This document shows, one piece after another, positions 45,266 to 54,206 of a stretch of 62,801 nucleotides of DNA (the first letter of the stretch is position 1; every line of letters begins with the position of its first letter). Made by a program: the position numbers and the translations under genes. The notes beneath the pieces are model-generated. The model was not told where the DNA came from. It did not search any database and worked only from the letters and a program-made list of their open reading frames with translations. This DNA comes from Methylococcaceae bacterium (GTDB taxonomy: Bacteria; Pseudomonadota; Gammaproteobacteria; Methylococcales; Methylomonadaceae): NCBI GenBank assembly GCA_021736705.1, contig JAIPFI010000002.1:1-62801 (forward strand), in the 5' to 3' direction.

Positions 45266-46405
45266 TTATTCCGCTTGATGATCGTCCGTAGATTCTAGTG
45301 AGAGTCCATTGTTGGAATTATCTTCACCGCTGGCAAGCTTGATTTGTAGGCGTAATTCATTTGCTGAGTCAGCATTCCTTAGTGCTTCTTCGTAGCTGAT
45401 TCTACCTTGCTGATAGAGGTCAAATATCGCTTGGTCAAAGGTTTGCATGCCGAGTTCGCGTGATTTAGCCATGATAGGTTTAATTCCTGAGGCATCACCT
45501 TTGGCAATTAAATCAGAAATAAGAGGCGTATTGATTAAGATTTCAATCGCGGCGCAGCGGCCACCATCCACTGTTTTAATTAAGCGTTGCGAGATAATGG
45601 CGCGTACATTTAAGGATAAATCTTGCTTCAGTTTGGTTTGAGTTTCTGTGGTAAAGAAACCTAAAATACGATCAATGGCTTGGTTGGCATTATTGGCGTG
45701 TAAGGTGGCAAGTGCTAAGTGACCTGTTTGGGCGAATTCAATACCAAAGTTCATGATTTCTTTGTCGCGGATCTCACCTAATACGATAACATCGGGTGCT
45801 TGACGTAAAGTGTTATGTAGAGCGATTTCCCAGCCATTAGTATCAATACCTATTTCGCGCTGCATGATAACGCAGTTTTTATGCTTGTGCACATACTCAA
45901 TGGGATCTTCAATGGTGATGATATGACCATAGCTATTTTCATTGCGATGATCAAGCATTGAGGCCATAGATGTTGATTTACCTGAGCCTGTACCGCCAAC
46001 CATGACGATTAAACCAGTTTTGGCCATAATCAGATCTTTTAATATGGAAGGCAGACCGAGTGTCTCGAAGCTGGGTATTTCATTGGCGATAGTCCGCATA
46101 ACTAAGCCTTGCGTACCTTGCTGTACATAGGCGTTGACACGAAAACGTGATAATCCAGCAGGCGCGATGGCAAAATTACATTCTTTAGTTTCTTCAAATT
46201 CTTTTAGTTGCTTATCATTCATAATGCACTGGGTGAGTGATTTTGCATCATTAGCAGATAAAGCTTGTTTTGAGATAGGCGTCATAATGCCTTTTATTTT
46301 CATTGCCGGCGGGAAACCGGCGGTGATAAATAAATCGGAGCCATCCTTTTCCAACATAAGTTTTAGTAACTTTAGAATAAAGGACATTGCTTCATTTCTT
46401 TCCAT
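45266..46405 (-). CDS. pilU: Type IV pilus retraction ATPase PilU
   Basis: A 379-residue protein with the PilU pattern. The start at 46405 has AGGGG upstream. N-terminal LLKLMLEKDGSDLFITAGFPPAMKI, Walker A GGTGSGKST, ITIEDPIEYVHKHKNCVIMQREIGIDTNGWEIALHNTLRQAPDV, the Asp box GEIRDKE and ATLHANNANQAI are all present. The C-terminal acidic tail (SGEDNSNNG...DDHQAE) is seen in other PilU proteins. PilU is an accessory motor that assists PilT in retracting pili against load. The 322 bp upstream to 46727 show no other gene. Confidence 0.92.
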   Translation of the reverse strand: MERNEAMSFILKLLKLMLEKDGSDLFITAGFPPAMKIKGIMTPISKQALSANDAKSLTQCIMNDKQLKEFEETKECNFAIAPAGLSRFRVNAYVQQGTQGLVMRTIANEIPSFETLGLPSILKDLIMAKTGLIVMVGGTGSGKSTSMASMLDHRNENSYGHIITIEDPIEYVHKHKNCVIMQREIGIDTNGWEIALHNTLRQAPDVIVLGEIRDKEIMNFGIEFAQTGHLALATLHANNANQAIDRILGFFTTETQTKLKQDLSLNVRAIISQRLIKTVDGGRCAAIEILINTPLISDLIAKGDASGIKPIMAKSRELGMQTFDQAIFDLYQQGRISYEEALRNADSANELRLQIKLASGEDNSNNGLSLESTDDHQAE

Positions 46406-46727
46406 GGTGACCCCTGTAGTGTGTTAAGTAGTGTTTTTTTAAGTGTGCAATAGCTACTGTGAATTTGCAAGGTACTGCGGCTCACTTTTAGTGTGATCTT
46501 AGTTATTTCATCATAGAGAGCGCAAAGGGCAGGTCTGCTGTTCGCAGGCAAGCTGTCTGCGTTTCTAAGATGAAGCTTTATTTTATACACATTCCTTGGC
46601 CTAATATGGGAGCTCAAAGCGTCGATTCCCGGTATTACGCAAAGCTCCATACAAATTACGAAGTAATGATCTTTTAATTCAATAATATGTCGCTCTGTAT
46701 CCTTTGTGCTTAAAGCCTATACGGAAA
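46406..46727. other. Intergenic region upstream of pilU, no gene seen
   Basis: This 322-bp stretch has only short open frames that overlap pilU on the same strand. An imperfect palindrome of GCAGGTCTGCTG and CAGACAGCTTGCCTG type lies at about 46520-46560. I recognise no RNA gene or promoter with confidence. Confidence 0.4.
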
Positions 46728-47021
46728 TTAAATAGCTTGTACAAGTACCCAGGGTTTAACAACAGTTGCCCACATTATAGTAGCATTGCTTATCCAATCA
46801 GTAGCTTGTTGGTCAGAGACAAGCTGAACTTGTTGCTCTTGCATCCATTGTTCGACTTGCCGTTTATCATCTTTAGAAAATGCATCGGCAACTTCAACTA
46901 AATCCAGTTGAGGTGCGACATAGACAGCTAAGCCACTGGCAAAAAAACGTTGTAGCTCAGACCAAGCAATTTTAGAGGTTTCTTGGTTTACTTTTTCTTT
47001 GGTTAGGTCTTCTTGGTTCAT
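46728..47021 (-). CDS. DUF2288 family protein
   Basis: A 97-residue soluble protein. The central IAWSELQRFFASGLAVYVAPQLDLVEVADAFSKDD and the end ATDWISNATIMWATVVKPWVLVQ are the DUF2288 signature. The function is unknown. The gene follows mutM by 31 bp on the same strand and may share its transcript. No catalytic residues can be assigned. Confidence 0.88.
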   Translation of the reverse strand: MNQEDLTKEKVNQETSKIAWSELQRFFASGLAVYVAPQLDLVEVADAFSKDDKRQVEQWMQEQQVQLVSDQQATDWISNATIMWATVVKPWVLVQAI

Positions 47022-47052
47022 GGTATCGTGGGTTTGAATGGGTTGCTTGTAT

Positions 47053-47868
47053 TTACGTTTGGCAGTGCTGGCAATAAACGGTTGTTCTATTGGCTTGTTT
47101 TATATCTATTAGAGTTTGCTGACATTGTTGGCAGGGTAAGCCAGATCGACCATAGGTGCTGAGCTCTTGTTTGAAATAGCCTGGTTTACCATTACTACCG
47201 ACAAAATCACGCAGACTTGTGCCACCCTGATCAATAGCGTTTTGTAGAATTCTTTTTATGTGCGTGACTAATATTTGGTAGCGTTTTAATGAAATATTGC
47301 CCGCTGCGCGAGTGGGGCGTATGCCGGCAAAAAAAAGCACTTCTGTGCAGTAGATATTACCAATACCCGTGACGATGGATTGATTCATTAAAAACTGCTT
47401 AATATTGACTTTCTTATCTCTGGATTTGGCGTACAGATACGCAGCGTTTAAGTCGTCAGTTAACGGCTCTGGCCCTAATTTGCTGAGTAATGGGTGTTGT
47501 TCTGGTGCTGCGCCTAACCATAAAACGGCTCCGAACCGCCGCGGATCAGTGAGGCGTATCGTTTTGTGGTTAGCAAAAGCAATATCCACATGATCGTGTT
47601 TAGCGGCCGGGGTGTTTTCTGCAACGACACGCAAACTGCCTGACATGCCGAGATGAATAAGTAGGGTGCCGGCTTCAAAATGCAGTAATAAATATTTCGC
47701 GCGGCGGCTGAGGCTCTTTAATTCCCGCTGTTCAAGTCGTTGGGGTAGGTCATTAGGTATCGGCCAGCGTAGTTTAGGCTGGCGTATGATGACCTGAGTA
47801 ACTATTTGATTTTTTATATGGGGGCTAATACCGCGTAAGCTGGTCTCAACTTCAGGCAGTTCAGGCAT
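47053..47868 (-). CDS. mutM: Formamidopyrimidine-DNA glycosylase MutM
   Basis: A 271-residue protein. The mature N-terminus PELPEVET has the catalytic Pro2 and Glu3. A helix-two-turn-helix lies at about 150-180 (KQFLMNQSIVTGIGNIYCTEVLF), and the C-terminal zinc finger is CQQCQQ followed by CQHC. It removes oxidised purines such as 8-oxoguanine and nicks the DNA. The gene lies 17 bp downstream of apt on the same strand and is probably in the same operon as DUF2288. Confidence 0.97.
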   Translation of the reverse strand: MPELPEVETSLRGISPHIKNQIVTQVIIRQPKLRWPIPNDLPQRLEQRELKSLSRRAKYLLLHFEAGTLLIHLGMSGSLRVVAENTPAAKHDHVDIAFANHKTIRLTDPRRFGAVLWLGAAPEQHPLLSKLGPEPLTDDLNAAYLYAKSRDKKVNIKQFLMNQSIVTGIGNIYCTEVLFFAGIRPTRAAGNISLKRYQILVTHIKRILQNAIDQGGTSLRDFVGSNGKPGYFKQELSTYGRSGLPCQQCQQTLIDIKQANRTTVYCQHCQT

Positions 47869-47885
47869 GGCTTTTGTGGCTTGAT

Positions 47886-48401
47886 TTAGTAGTGAAGTAA
47901 TGAGTGAATTTCGTAAGTGCTGAGTTGCTCTCTGCCTTTAAGGAAATCTAGTTCAATGACGAAAGCTAAAGCTTCAACGGTAGCACCTAGTTGTTCTATG
48001 AGTTCACAGCTTGCTTTTGCTGTTCCACCGGTCGCTAATAAATCATCGATTAATAATACGCGGTCGTTTTTGTTTAGTGCGTCAGTATGAATTTCTAAGC
48101 TGGCTGAGCCGTACTCTAAATCATAAGACACACTTTGTGCATCGTAAGGAAGTTTGCCCGGTTTTCTTAAGGGAATAAATGGTAAATTAAGTTCCCAAGC
48201 AACTAATGAACCAAAGATAAAACCGCGTGCTTCCATCCCGGCAACGGCAGTAATATTTCTGCCTAAAAAGGGCTGAATGAGTTGGTGTACTGATAAACGC
48301 AAAGCGGCTGGATCTTTTACCAGTGGTGTAATGTCTTTAAATATAATGCCCGGTTTTGGAAAGTCGGGAATGTCGCGGATTTTGTCTTTTAATCTTTGCA
48401 T
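47886..48401 (-). CDS. apt: Adenine phosphoribosyltransferase
   Basis: A 171-residue protein. The start at 48401 (MQRLKDKIRDIPDFPKPGIIFKDITPL) is the normal Apt N-terminus; a longer frame from 48449 overlaps the monooxygenase gene and was rejected. The PRPP motif is VLLIDDLLATGGTAKA near residue 115, with RGFIFGS and RKPGKLP upstream. It makes AMP from adenine and PRPP. The ATG starts 1 base after the squalene monooxygenase stop (TAA, T, ATG), so the two genes are in one transcript, which is unusual company for apt. Confidence 0.96.
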   Translation of the reverse strand: MQRLKDKIRDIPDFPKPGIIFKDITPLVKDPAALRLSVHQLIQPFLGRNITAVAGMEARGFIFGSLVAWELNLPFIPLRKPGKLPYDAQSVSYDLEYGSASLEIHTDALNKNDRVLLIDDLLATGGTAKASCELIEQLGATVEALAFVIELDFLKGREQLSTYEIHSLLHY

Positions 48402-48402
48402 A

Positions 48403-49779
48403 TTAGTGATGAATATTTTTTTTGCAAAATGAACTAGGGCGTAGTTCATTCACGGCTAAGGGCTTGATAATGCAGAAAGCATCTTTGATGACGCGAAATG
48501 CATTGGCAAAACTCATTGTGTTAGCTCTGAAAAGATTGCCAATGCACAGCAAGGCAACACTGAAAAAATGCTTGATCAGAATAGTGGGGTTTCTGTTAAG
48601 ACCCGCTAATAAGCTAATAGGGCCACCGGAGTTATCGCCGCCTTTACGTAAATATTCAAACACGCCTTGTTTGAGTAGCTCATTAGACATAACGCCATAT
48701 AGGGCATTGGCCATGATGTTGACGTTGGTATTGGCGTGATAGCGGTCATTATAATATAAATTGATCTTTTCGTTGATCAGTTTAGAGTCGCTAAAATCTG
48801 GCAACGCGAGTAAATGCGAACTAAGTAGATACACATCATTAAATACGGCCGTTAAACCACCCCCAGTGATTGGGTGGCGCATATTCAAGGCATCACCTAA
48901 TAAAACAGCGCCTTCTTTTAATACGGGTTTAGCAGGCATGTAATGGTTAGGCATGATTTTATAATCATTCTCAAGCAGTGCCTGATCGAGGCAATTCTTA
49001 AATTCTTTAGGTAAGAATGGAATAACGTTATTTTCAATATGGTATTTTATTTCTTCTTTTTTAGGTGCTTGATCACCAGAAAAATCAATTAGTAAGCGTG
49101 ACTCTGTGCTGGAAATTGGGTAGCAAATAAACGGTGTAGGTGCGGATAAAAACACGTGTCCATGATAAGGGTAAGGAAGTTCACAGTCTTTTAAAATAAG
49201 GCCAACAAAAAATGAAGTAACGGTTTTGACATTGTTACTTAAGTCTTTACGAAAGCTGGAAAAGAAGCCATCACTGGTGATGGTTAGTTTGGCATTGATC
49301 GTTTTAAGTTCGCGGGTGTGTTTTTCTTTGTACTTGACGCCTGTAACAACATGGTTTTTGTCTTCGATAAGCTCGGAAACGGTGCCGTGAATTTGTGTAA
49401 CGCTTGGATTTTGGAGTGCATCTTCACGAATTTTTTGTAAGAAACGGCCATTATGTAATCCGATACCGCGATAATCTGTTGATGCATCTTGATTGTACTC
49501 AATGGAGAATTCGCTATCTTTGTTAAATAAAGCGTAACCATAAACGGGCTGTGCATCAAAGCCCTCAAGCAAGTGTTCTAAGCCCATCTTTTTTAGGGTT
49601 TGCACAGCACCAGGCTGCAAAAGTTCACCTACAATACGCCTTTTTTCTGCATAATCTCTATCGATAAGTGCAATCTTGATACCTTTGGGTGCAAGGTATG
49701 TCGCGATTGTGGCACCCGCCATCCCTGCACCGACAATGCAAATGTCAAATAAATCATTATGTTCAGAAGCTGTATGCAT
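48403..49779 (-). CDS. Squalene monooxygenase (squalene epoxidase)
   Basis: A 458-residue FAD monooxygenase. FAD binding: DICIVGAGMAGATIA at the N-terminus. RRIVGELLQPGAVQTLKKMGL near residue 47 is the squalene epoxidase signature. DGFFSSFRKDL is the middle motif, and LLGDALNMRHPITGGGLTAVFND near residue 295 is the second FAD contact and family signature. It converts squalene to 2,3-oxidosqualene using O2 and NADPH-derived electrons. Its neighbour on the same strand, 55 bp upstream, is the oxidosqualene cyclase, so the pair forms the first committed steps of sterol synthesis. No reductase gene is adjacent. Confidence 0.92.
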   Translation of the reverse strand: MHTASEHNDLFDICIVGAGMAGATIATYLAPKGIKIALIDRDYAEKRRIVGELLQPGAVQTLKKMGLEHLLEGFDAQPVYGYALFNKDSEFSIEYNQDASTDYRGIGLHNGRFLQKIREDALQNPSVTQIHGTVSELIEDKNHVVTGVKYKEKHTRELKTINAKLTITSDGFFSSFRKDLSNNVKTVTSFFVGLILKDCELPYPYHGHVFLSAPTPFICYPISSTESRLLIDFSGDQAPKKEEIKYHIENNVIPFLPKEFKNCLDQALLENDYKIMPNHYMPAKPVLKEGAVLLGDALNMRHPITGGGLTAVFNDVYLLSSHLLALPDFSDSKLINEKINLYYNDRYHANTNVNIMANALYGVMSNELLKQGVFEYLRKGGDNSGGPISLLAGLNRNPTILIKHFFSVALLCIGNLFRANTMSFANAFRVIKDAFCIIKPLAVNELRPSSFCKKNIHH

Positions 49780-49834
49780 AAGTATTCTTTATAATAGACT
49801 TTAACTGATTAATTTTAATATGAATAACTAATCT

Positions 49835-52069
49835 TTAATAGTGTTTGTATTGATAAAAGCGATTTAATGCCCAAATAGGAAAAATATTCCGGTAGGCGCT
49901 ATAGGTAATCATACAATTATAGTTGAAAACGCCAGAGATATTTTCTTGCGCCCAATCGCCATTAGCCAATTGACGATTTAAGAGTAAATTTATACCTTGC
50001 CGAATGGCCTCTTGTTCTGTTGATTTTGCTGCTTGTAGAGCAAGTAATGCCCAAGCCGTATTAATCACTTGAGAGGTTTCTGCTTGGGAATAAACCATTT
50101 TTGAACAGGATTCGTAGGTTTCGCCCCAGCCGCCATCAATCATCTGTTTACTCAGCAAGAAATCACAGGCTTTATTAATGCAGTGTGTTCTTAGTTCTGC
50201 ATCAATATAATCTTTACCTTGAACCAAGGCTTCTATGCCAAACCAAGTGGCGTAAGTAAAGCAAACTGCCCAGCCGCCATACCAAGAGCCATCGTCTTTT
50301 TGTTGTTTGACGATAAATTGTAATCCACGAGTAATAGCCTGTTCAATTTCGTCGTGTTTATAGTCAGGGTATAGTTCTAAAATTTCCAACAAAGCAACGA
50401 CACAAGCAGCGCTGCATTCTGTCCACGAGTAATCAATCATAATATCGGCAAAAACTTCAGACGGATTGAGTTTTTCTAGCCAGCTGGGTGCGCGACTTAA
50501 TTCGTAAGTCGGCCAGCCACCATTCTTATTTTGATAAGACAAAATAACGTCAACAGCTTGCTTGATACGTTGATCGCTAATAGTTTGTTTGAATAACCCT
50601 GTTTTATGGATTGCTAGTGTCGCGCTTAAGCCTTCTGAAGTGCAATCGGCAACCGGCCAGCCTTGTTCAGCAGTAGAAAAAGGCCAGCTGCCAATCATGG
50701 GATGACGGAAAAATTCTTTATGCGTTTCATGCTCTGCTAGAATCTGCATATCATCAATAAAGTGATAACTTTTTTCTAGTGTTTTAGGAAAAAATTTACC
50801 TAAATCGCTTTCTAGCATGGCGCGCGTAGTAAAAGCGACATCCCATAATTGTGAGCCATTATAACCGCTCATTTTCATGCCATCTTCAGCGACCCATAAA
50901 TAATCATACCAACGAGCTACATGTTTTTTGAATGGCTCGGATTCTTTGCCATAAGCATGCCAGATACACATGGAGTTGATCGCCTTGCTAACGGGTCCAA
51001 TATCAAGATATTCGGTTTGTGCATCTTCTGCATTAATGTATTTTAAAAGGTAATCGTTTGCTTTATTTCTTAACCATTGCGGCCTGATTTTCTCATAACT
51101 ATTGGTGAAGGCATTCATCCATTTCAAAACAGGTGACTGGATTGTGTAGCAATCTTTTTCGCAAACGTGGTTCCTTTGCGCTGACCAGTCAATGCTCGAA
51201 AAATCTTCGTTATAGATTTCTTTGCGTAAAGAGAGAATTAAATCATTTTCAGGTATTTGTATGCGCTGCGCATAGCAGTAGGCCATCGGTAAATAAACCA
51301 TACGGCTATGACACCAGTAACGAGAAGGATGTACGGGTAACCATTTAGGAAATAACCACATTTCAGGAAACAAGCTGTTGAAGCCGTCCCAGTCATATAA
51401 GTTCAATATGGAAAGGTAGAACTTTCCCCAAGAAGGGATTCCGGTTGCACCGCCATTTTCTTTAATCCACGCTTGTGCTTTCTGTAATCTAGGATCTTCT
51501 TGGGGAGCACCTAAAAGACGTAGCGAAACGTATTGCATGACCGTACCAAACATCGTTGGTTGACCTTCAATGTGCATCCCCCACCCACCATCGGTATGCT
51601 GGTGGTTGAAGAGGTAAACCTTCATCATTTCTTGATGAGGTTTAGGGAAGGGCGATTCTGAAAGATAAGCGGCTATTAATAAGCCGGGCAATAAAAATAG
51701 CGGGCCGCCGTAATCCCCAGGCCAATGACCTTCATCACTTTGCAATTGGCTGAAGTAGTGCATGCCATTAATAAGGCTATCAATCAGCTTTTGTTCTTCT
51801 GCGCTTTCCGCTTTTGGTTTTGTGCCTGAATAAACAGACGCATTATTTTTCTGGTATTGCTGTCTAAAAATTTTGTCGCTGGCTGAAGGATTAAGTTGGC
51901 GATTGAAGGCGAAATCTTTAGTAAATGCTTGTAGTTCTTGCTCGGAAAAGTCGTGTGCATTGTTTAAATGCGCGTTAATATCTTGAGAATTAGGCTTATA
52001 GGCCCAGATTTGGCGACCTTTTTCGGTCAATAGTTGCCAATTATTCCAGCTTGAATTTTTTTGCGACAT
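49835..52069 (-). CDS. Oxidosqualene cyclase (lanosterol/parkeol synthase type)
   Basis: A 744-residue protein from the ATG at 52069 (MSQKNSSWNNWQLL). QW-type repeats are spread through the protein (DGGWGMHIEG, GGWPTYELSR, DGSWYGGW, DGGWGETYES). The catalytic acid is D475 in VADCTSEG, the eukaryote-type DCTAE motif, not the DxDD of squalene-hopene cyclases. PSRYWCHSRMVYLPMAYCYA carries the active-site His, and FNYNCMITYSAYRNIFPIWAL is the C-terminal family signature. In human numbering the product-controlling positions are Y381 (here Y403), Q449 (Q469) and V453 (V473): two lanosterol-type, one cycloartenol-type. It cyclises 2,3-oxidosqualene to a C30 sterol; the exact product is uncertain. 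It is divergent from the TPR gene. Confidence 0.93.
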   Translation of the reverse strand: MSQKNSSWNNWQLLTEKGRQIWAYKPNSQDINAHLNNAHDFSEQELQAFTKDFAFNRQLNPSASDKIFRQQYQKNNASVYSGTKPKAESAEEQKLIDSLINGMHYFSQLQSDEGHWPGDYGGPLFLLPGLLIAAYLSESPFPKPHQEMMKVYLFNHQHTDGGWGMHIEGQPTMFGTVMQYVSLRLLGAPQEDPRLQKAQAWIKENGGATGIPSWGKFYLSILNLYDWDGFNSLFPEMWLFPKWLPVHPSRYWCHSRMVYLPMAYCYAQRIQIPENDLILSLRKEIYNEDFSSIDWSAQRNHVCEKDCYTIQSPVLKWMNAFTNSYEKIRPQWLRNKANDYLLKYINAEDAQTEYLDIGPVSKAINSMCIWHAYGKESEPFKKHVARWYDYLWVAEDGMKMSGYNGSQLWDVAFTTRAMLESDLGKFFPKTLEKSYHFIDDMQILAEHETHKEFFRHPMIGSWPFSTAEQGWPVADCTSEGLSATLAIHKTGLFKQTISDQRIKQAVDVILSYQNKNGGWPTYELSRAPSWLEKLNPSEVFADIMIDYSWTECSAACVVALLEILELYPDYKHDEIEQAITRGLQFIVKQQKDDGSWYGGWAVCFTYATWFGIEALVQGKDYIDAELRTHCINKACDFLLSKQMIDGGWGETYESCSKMVYSQAETSQVINTAWALLALQAAKSTEQEAIRQGINLLLNRQLANGDWAQENISGVFNYNCMITYSAYRNIFPIWALNRFYQYKHY

Positions 52070-52325
52070 AAATGATATATCCGAATAGCCTTTGCGTGTT
52101 GCTATAGTGTAGCAATAATAGAGGGTGTAATTATATAGCGAGTTGCAATTATACAACATGCATAACAAAATGTGGCATAGAACTCACATTTAACATTTTA
52201 TTTATTGTGGTATATATTTTATATCTTTTAAATATCAATTAATTATAGTTTATTTCTTATGTTGATTCTGTAATTAAATAGGATAATGCTTGAATTGTAA
52301 ACGGTGCGATATTATACTTTTGAAC

Positions 52326-52958
52326 ATGAAAAAATTAATTTTTGTTGTTTTTTTACTACTTTTTACTCAGGGTGCCATTTCAGGCACTATGGATGAGCGC
52401 GTTTCTGAGATTGAAGGAAATTGGGCTGATGTGCGTGAAGCAGCAGTCACCGCTGATCGTAAAAATATCTTTTTGCAATTAGCTGAGGATATTACTGATG
52501 TTGTTGTTGCTTTTCCTAGTCAAGCCGAGCCGCTTATTTTAAAGTCAGCTATTTTATTGACGATGGCTGAAGATGCGTCAAGTTTTGTTGCTTTAGGTTT
52601 GGTTAATGAAGCGAAAGATTTATTGCAAAAAGCGATAGGTATTAATCCGGAAGCGAGTCAAGGTTCTGCATTAGTTACTTTAGGCGTTCTCTATTATAAA
52701 GTACCTAGTTGGCCGGTCGCGTTTGGCGATAATAGGGAAGCTGAGGCTTATTTATTGAAAGCTTTAGAGGTTAATCCTGAAGGTATTGATAGTAACTATT
52801 ACTATGCAGAATTCTTGTTAGAACAAGGTAAGAAAGAACAAGCCGTCAGTTTTTTAAATAGAGCCATTGATGCAAAAATCGATTCTAATGATAGAACATT
52901 CAAAATGAAAATTAAGGAGCAAGAGAAGGCTAGAATTGCTTTGGCTAATCTTTCTTAA
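52326..52958 (+). CDS. Exported tetratricopeptide repeat protein
   Basis: A 210-residue protein from the ATG at 52326 (MKKLIFVVFLLLFTQG, a signal peptide); the TTG at 52290 would add 12 residues before it and is less likely. At least two TPR-like units are visible: one around ALGLVNEAKDLLQKAIGINPE and one from NREAEAYLLKALEVNPEG through YYAEFLLEQGKKEQAVSFLNRAI. It is periplasmic and likely binds a partner protein. No enzyme motif is present. It is divergent from the oxidosqualene cyclase gene across a 256-bp gap and ends in a strong terminator. Confidence 0.8.
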   Translation: MKKLIFVVFLLLFTQGAISGTMDERVSEIEGNWADVREAAVTADRKNIFLQLAEDITDVVVAFPSQAEPLILKSAILLTMAEDASSFVALGLVNEAKDLLQKAIGINPEASQGSALVTLGVLYYKVPSWPVAFGDNREAEAYLLKALEVNPEGIDSNYYYAEFLLEQGKKEQAVSFLNRAIDAKIDSNDRTFKMKIKEQEKARIALANLS

Positions 52959-52965
52959 ATTGTTG

Positions 52966-53000
52966 TTAAAAAAATCCCCCTTTTTAGGGGGATTTTTTTT
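52966..53000 (+). terminator. Rho-independent terminator after the TPR gene
   Basis: AAAAATCCCCC and GGGGGATTTTT form a perfect stem with a short T/A loop, ending in a run of T. It lies 8 bp after the TPR stop codon. The glycosyltransferase gene at 53045 therefore needs its own promoter, which must lie in the next 45 bases or within the TPR gene. Confidence 0.93.
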
Positions 53001-53044
53001 TATAAACACTTCCGTGTTATTGTTTTCTAAGAGATCCTAGTAAA

Positions 53045-54169
53045 TTGAAAATTGTTTTTGTTGCAGATAATGTAGATGGAGAAAAGTCAGGTGGCGTTGT
53101 CTCAACGCGGCGCTTTATTGAGTACTTCAAAAAATCAGATGACTTAACGGTCATTAGTACCGGTAAAGCGGAAGAGCATAAAATTGTTTTTCCGGCCTTT
53201 TACTTGCCGTTCGCTAAAAAACAAATGCAGGAAATGGATTTCTTATTTGCCTGGCCAAATAAAAAAGTATTAACAGAAGCCATTAAAGATGCCGATTTAG
53301 TGCATATTCAATTCCCTTTTTTTCTGGGCTATCAGGCTTTGAAAATTGCCCTTAAGATGAATAAGCCCATTGTTTTTGGTTTTCATGTGCAGCCAGAAAA
53401 CCTGATGTGGAATATTGGTTTGGATTTTGACTGGCTTAATGTTTTTTTATATCGATTTTTTATACGCACTTTTTACAATAAAGCGGATTTAGTTTTATCT
53501 CCCAGCATTTTTGGTAAGGAGATGTTGGAAAAATATGCTATCCAAGCGCCCGTTGAGGTAGTATCAAACGGTTTACCTGAACAATTTAAGCCAAAAAAGT
53601 GTGTTAAAGAACAGGAGTTTGAAGGTCGTTTTGTTATTTTAATGGTGGGGCGTATAGCCACGGAAAAGCGTCATACCTTAGTTATGCAAGCTATTAAACA
53701 ATCAAAATTTAAAGATAAAATTCAACTGGTTGTCACAGGGCAAGGCGCGTTACGTGAAGAGTTGATCGACTTAGGTAATTCACTGCCTAATCCCGCTTTT
53801 TTTGAATATGTTAGCCAAGAAAAATTGATTACTTTATTTAATACGGCTGATTTATTTATTCATGCTTCTGATATAGAGCTAGAAGGAATGGCGGTTTTGG
53901 AAGCTATTGGTTGTGGTTTACCGGCTTTAATTAGTGATTCTAGTCATAGTGCTTCAGCGCAATTTGCTTTAAATGAGCAGTTTTTATTTGCTGCGGGGAA
54001 TTTAGAAAGCTTAACTGAGAGAATGGATTACTGGATTGAGCATGAAGCCGAATTAAAAGCATCCAAGGCGCCATATTTAGAGATGGCGAATACTTATGCC
54101 TTTGATGCTTGTGCGCAACAAGCTAGAGATTATTATGATGTGCTTGTGGCTAATAAAAAGCAAGAATAA
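53045..54169 (+). CDS. Glycosyltransferase family 4 (group 1) protein
   Basis: A 374-residue GT-B enzyme starting at TTG (53045); MKIVFVADNVDGEKSGG is a typical GT4 start, and the ribosome binding site is weak. The N-terminal domain has VHIQFPFFLG and FHVQPEN; the C-terminal domain has ILMVGRIATEKRH and the nucleotide-sugar motif EGMAVLEAIGCGLPALIS (E-x7-E pattern). It transfers a sugar from a nucleotide donor, possibly to a lipid: the family includes digalactosyl- and glucosyl-lipid and capsule transferases. Being near sterol genes, it could act on a lipid substrate, but nothing in the sequence shows this. Confidence 0.87.
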   Translation: MKIVFVADNVDGEKSGGVVSTRRFIEYFKKSDDLTVISTGKAEEHKIVFPAFYLPFAKKQMQEMDFLFAWPNKKVLTEAIKDADLVHIQFPFFLGYQALKIALKMNKPIVFGFHVQPENLMWNIGLDFDWLNVFLYRFFIRTFYNKADLVLSPSIFGKEMLEKYAIQAPVEVVSNGLPEQFKPKKCVKEQEFEGRFVILMVGRIATEKRHTLVMQAIKQSKFKDKIQLVVTGQGALREELIDLGNSLPNPAFFEYVSQEKLITLFNTADLFIHASDIELEGMAVLEAIGCGLPALISDSSHSASAQFALNEQFLFAAGNLESLTERMDYWIEHEAELKASKAPYLEMANTYAFDACAQQARDYYDVLVANKKQE

Positions 54170-54178
54170 CCGTGGTAG

Positions 54179-54200
54179 GGCGGACTTCAGGCCGCCTTTT
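54179..54200. terminator. Hairpin with T tract between convergent genes
   Basis: GGCGG and CCGCC form a 5-bp GC stem around ACTTCAGG, followed by TTTT on the plus strand. It lies 9 bp after the glycosyltransferase stop and 6 bp before the end of the EamA gene. GGACTTCAG is shared with the outer arm of the element at 41083. Confidence 0.6.
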
Positions 54201-54206
54201 CTGGTA

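Noticed and set aside
43709-46405. Tandem duplication of one pilus ATPase gene
   Set aside because: The two proteins differ in length, in the segment after Walker B and in the C-terminus, and match the usual pair of separate retraction ATPases.
46372-46650. 92-residue minus-strand frame upstream of pilU
   Set aside because: It overlaps the pilU start in another frame and has no family features or ribosome binding site.
49835-52069. Squalene-hopene cyclase
   Set aside because: The catalytic motif is DCTSE, as in oxidosqualene cyclases, not DxDDTA; a squalene monooxygenase gene is adjacent and the C-terminal signature is of the sterol cyclase type.
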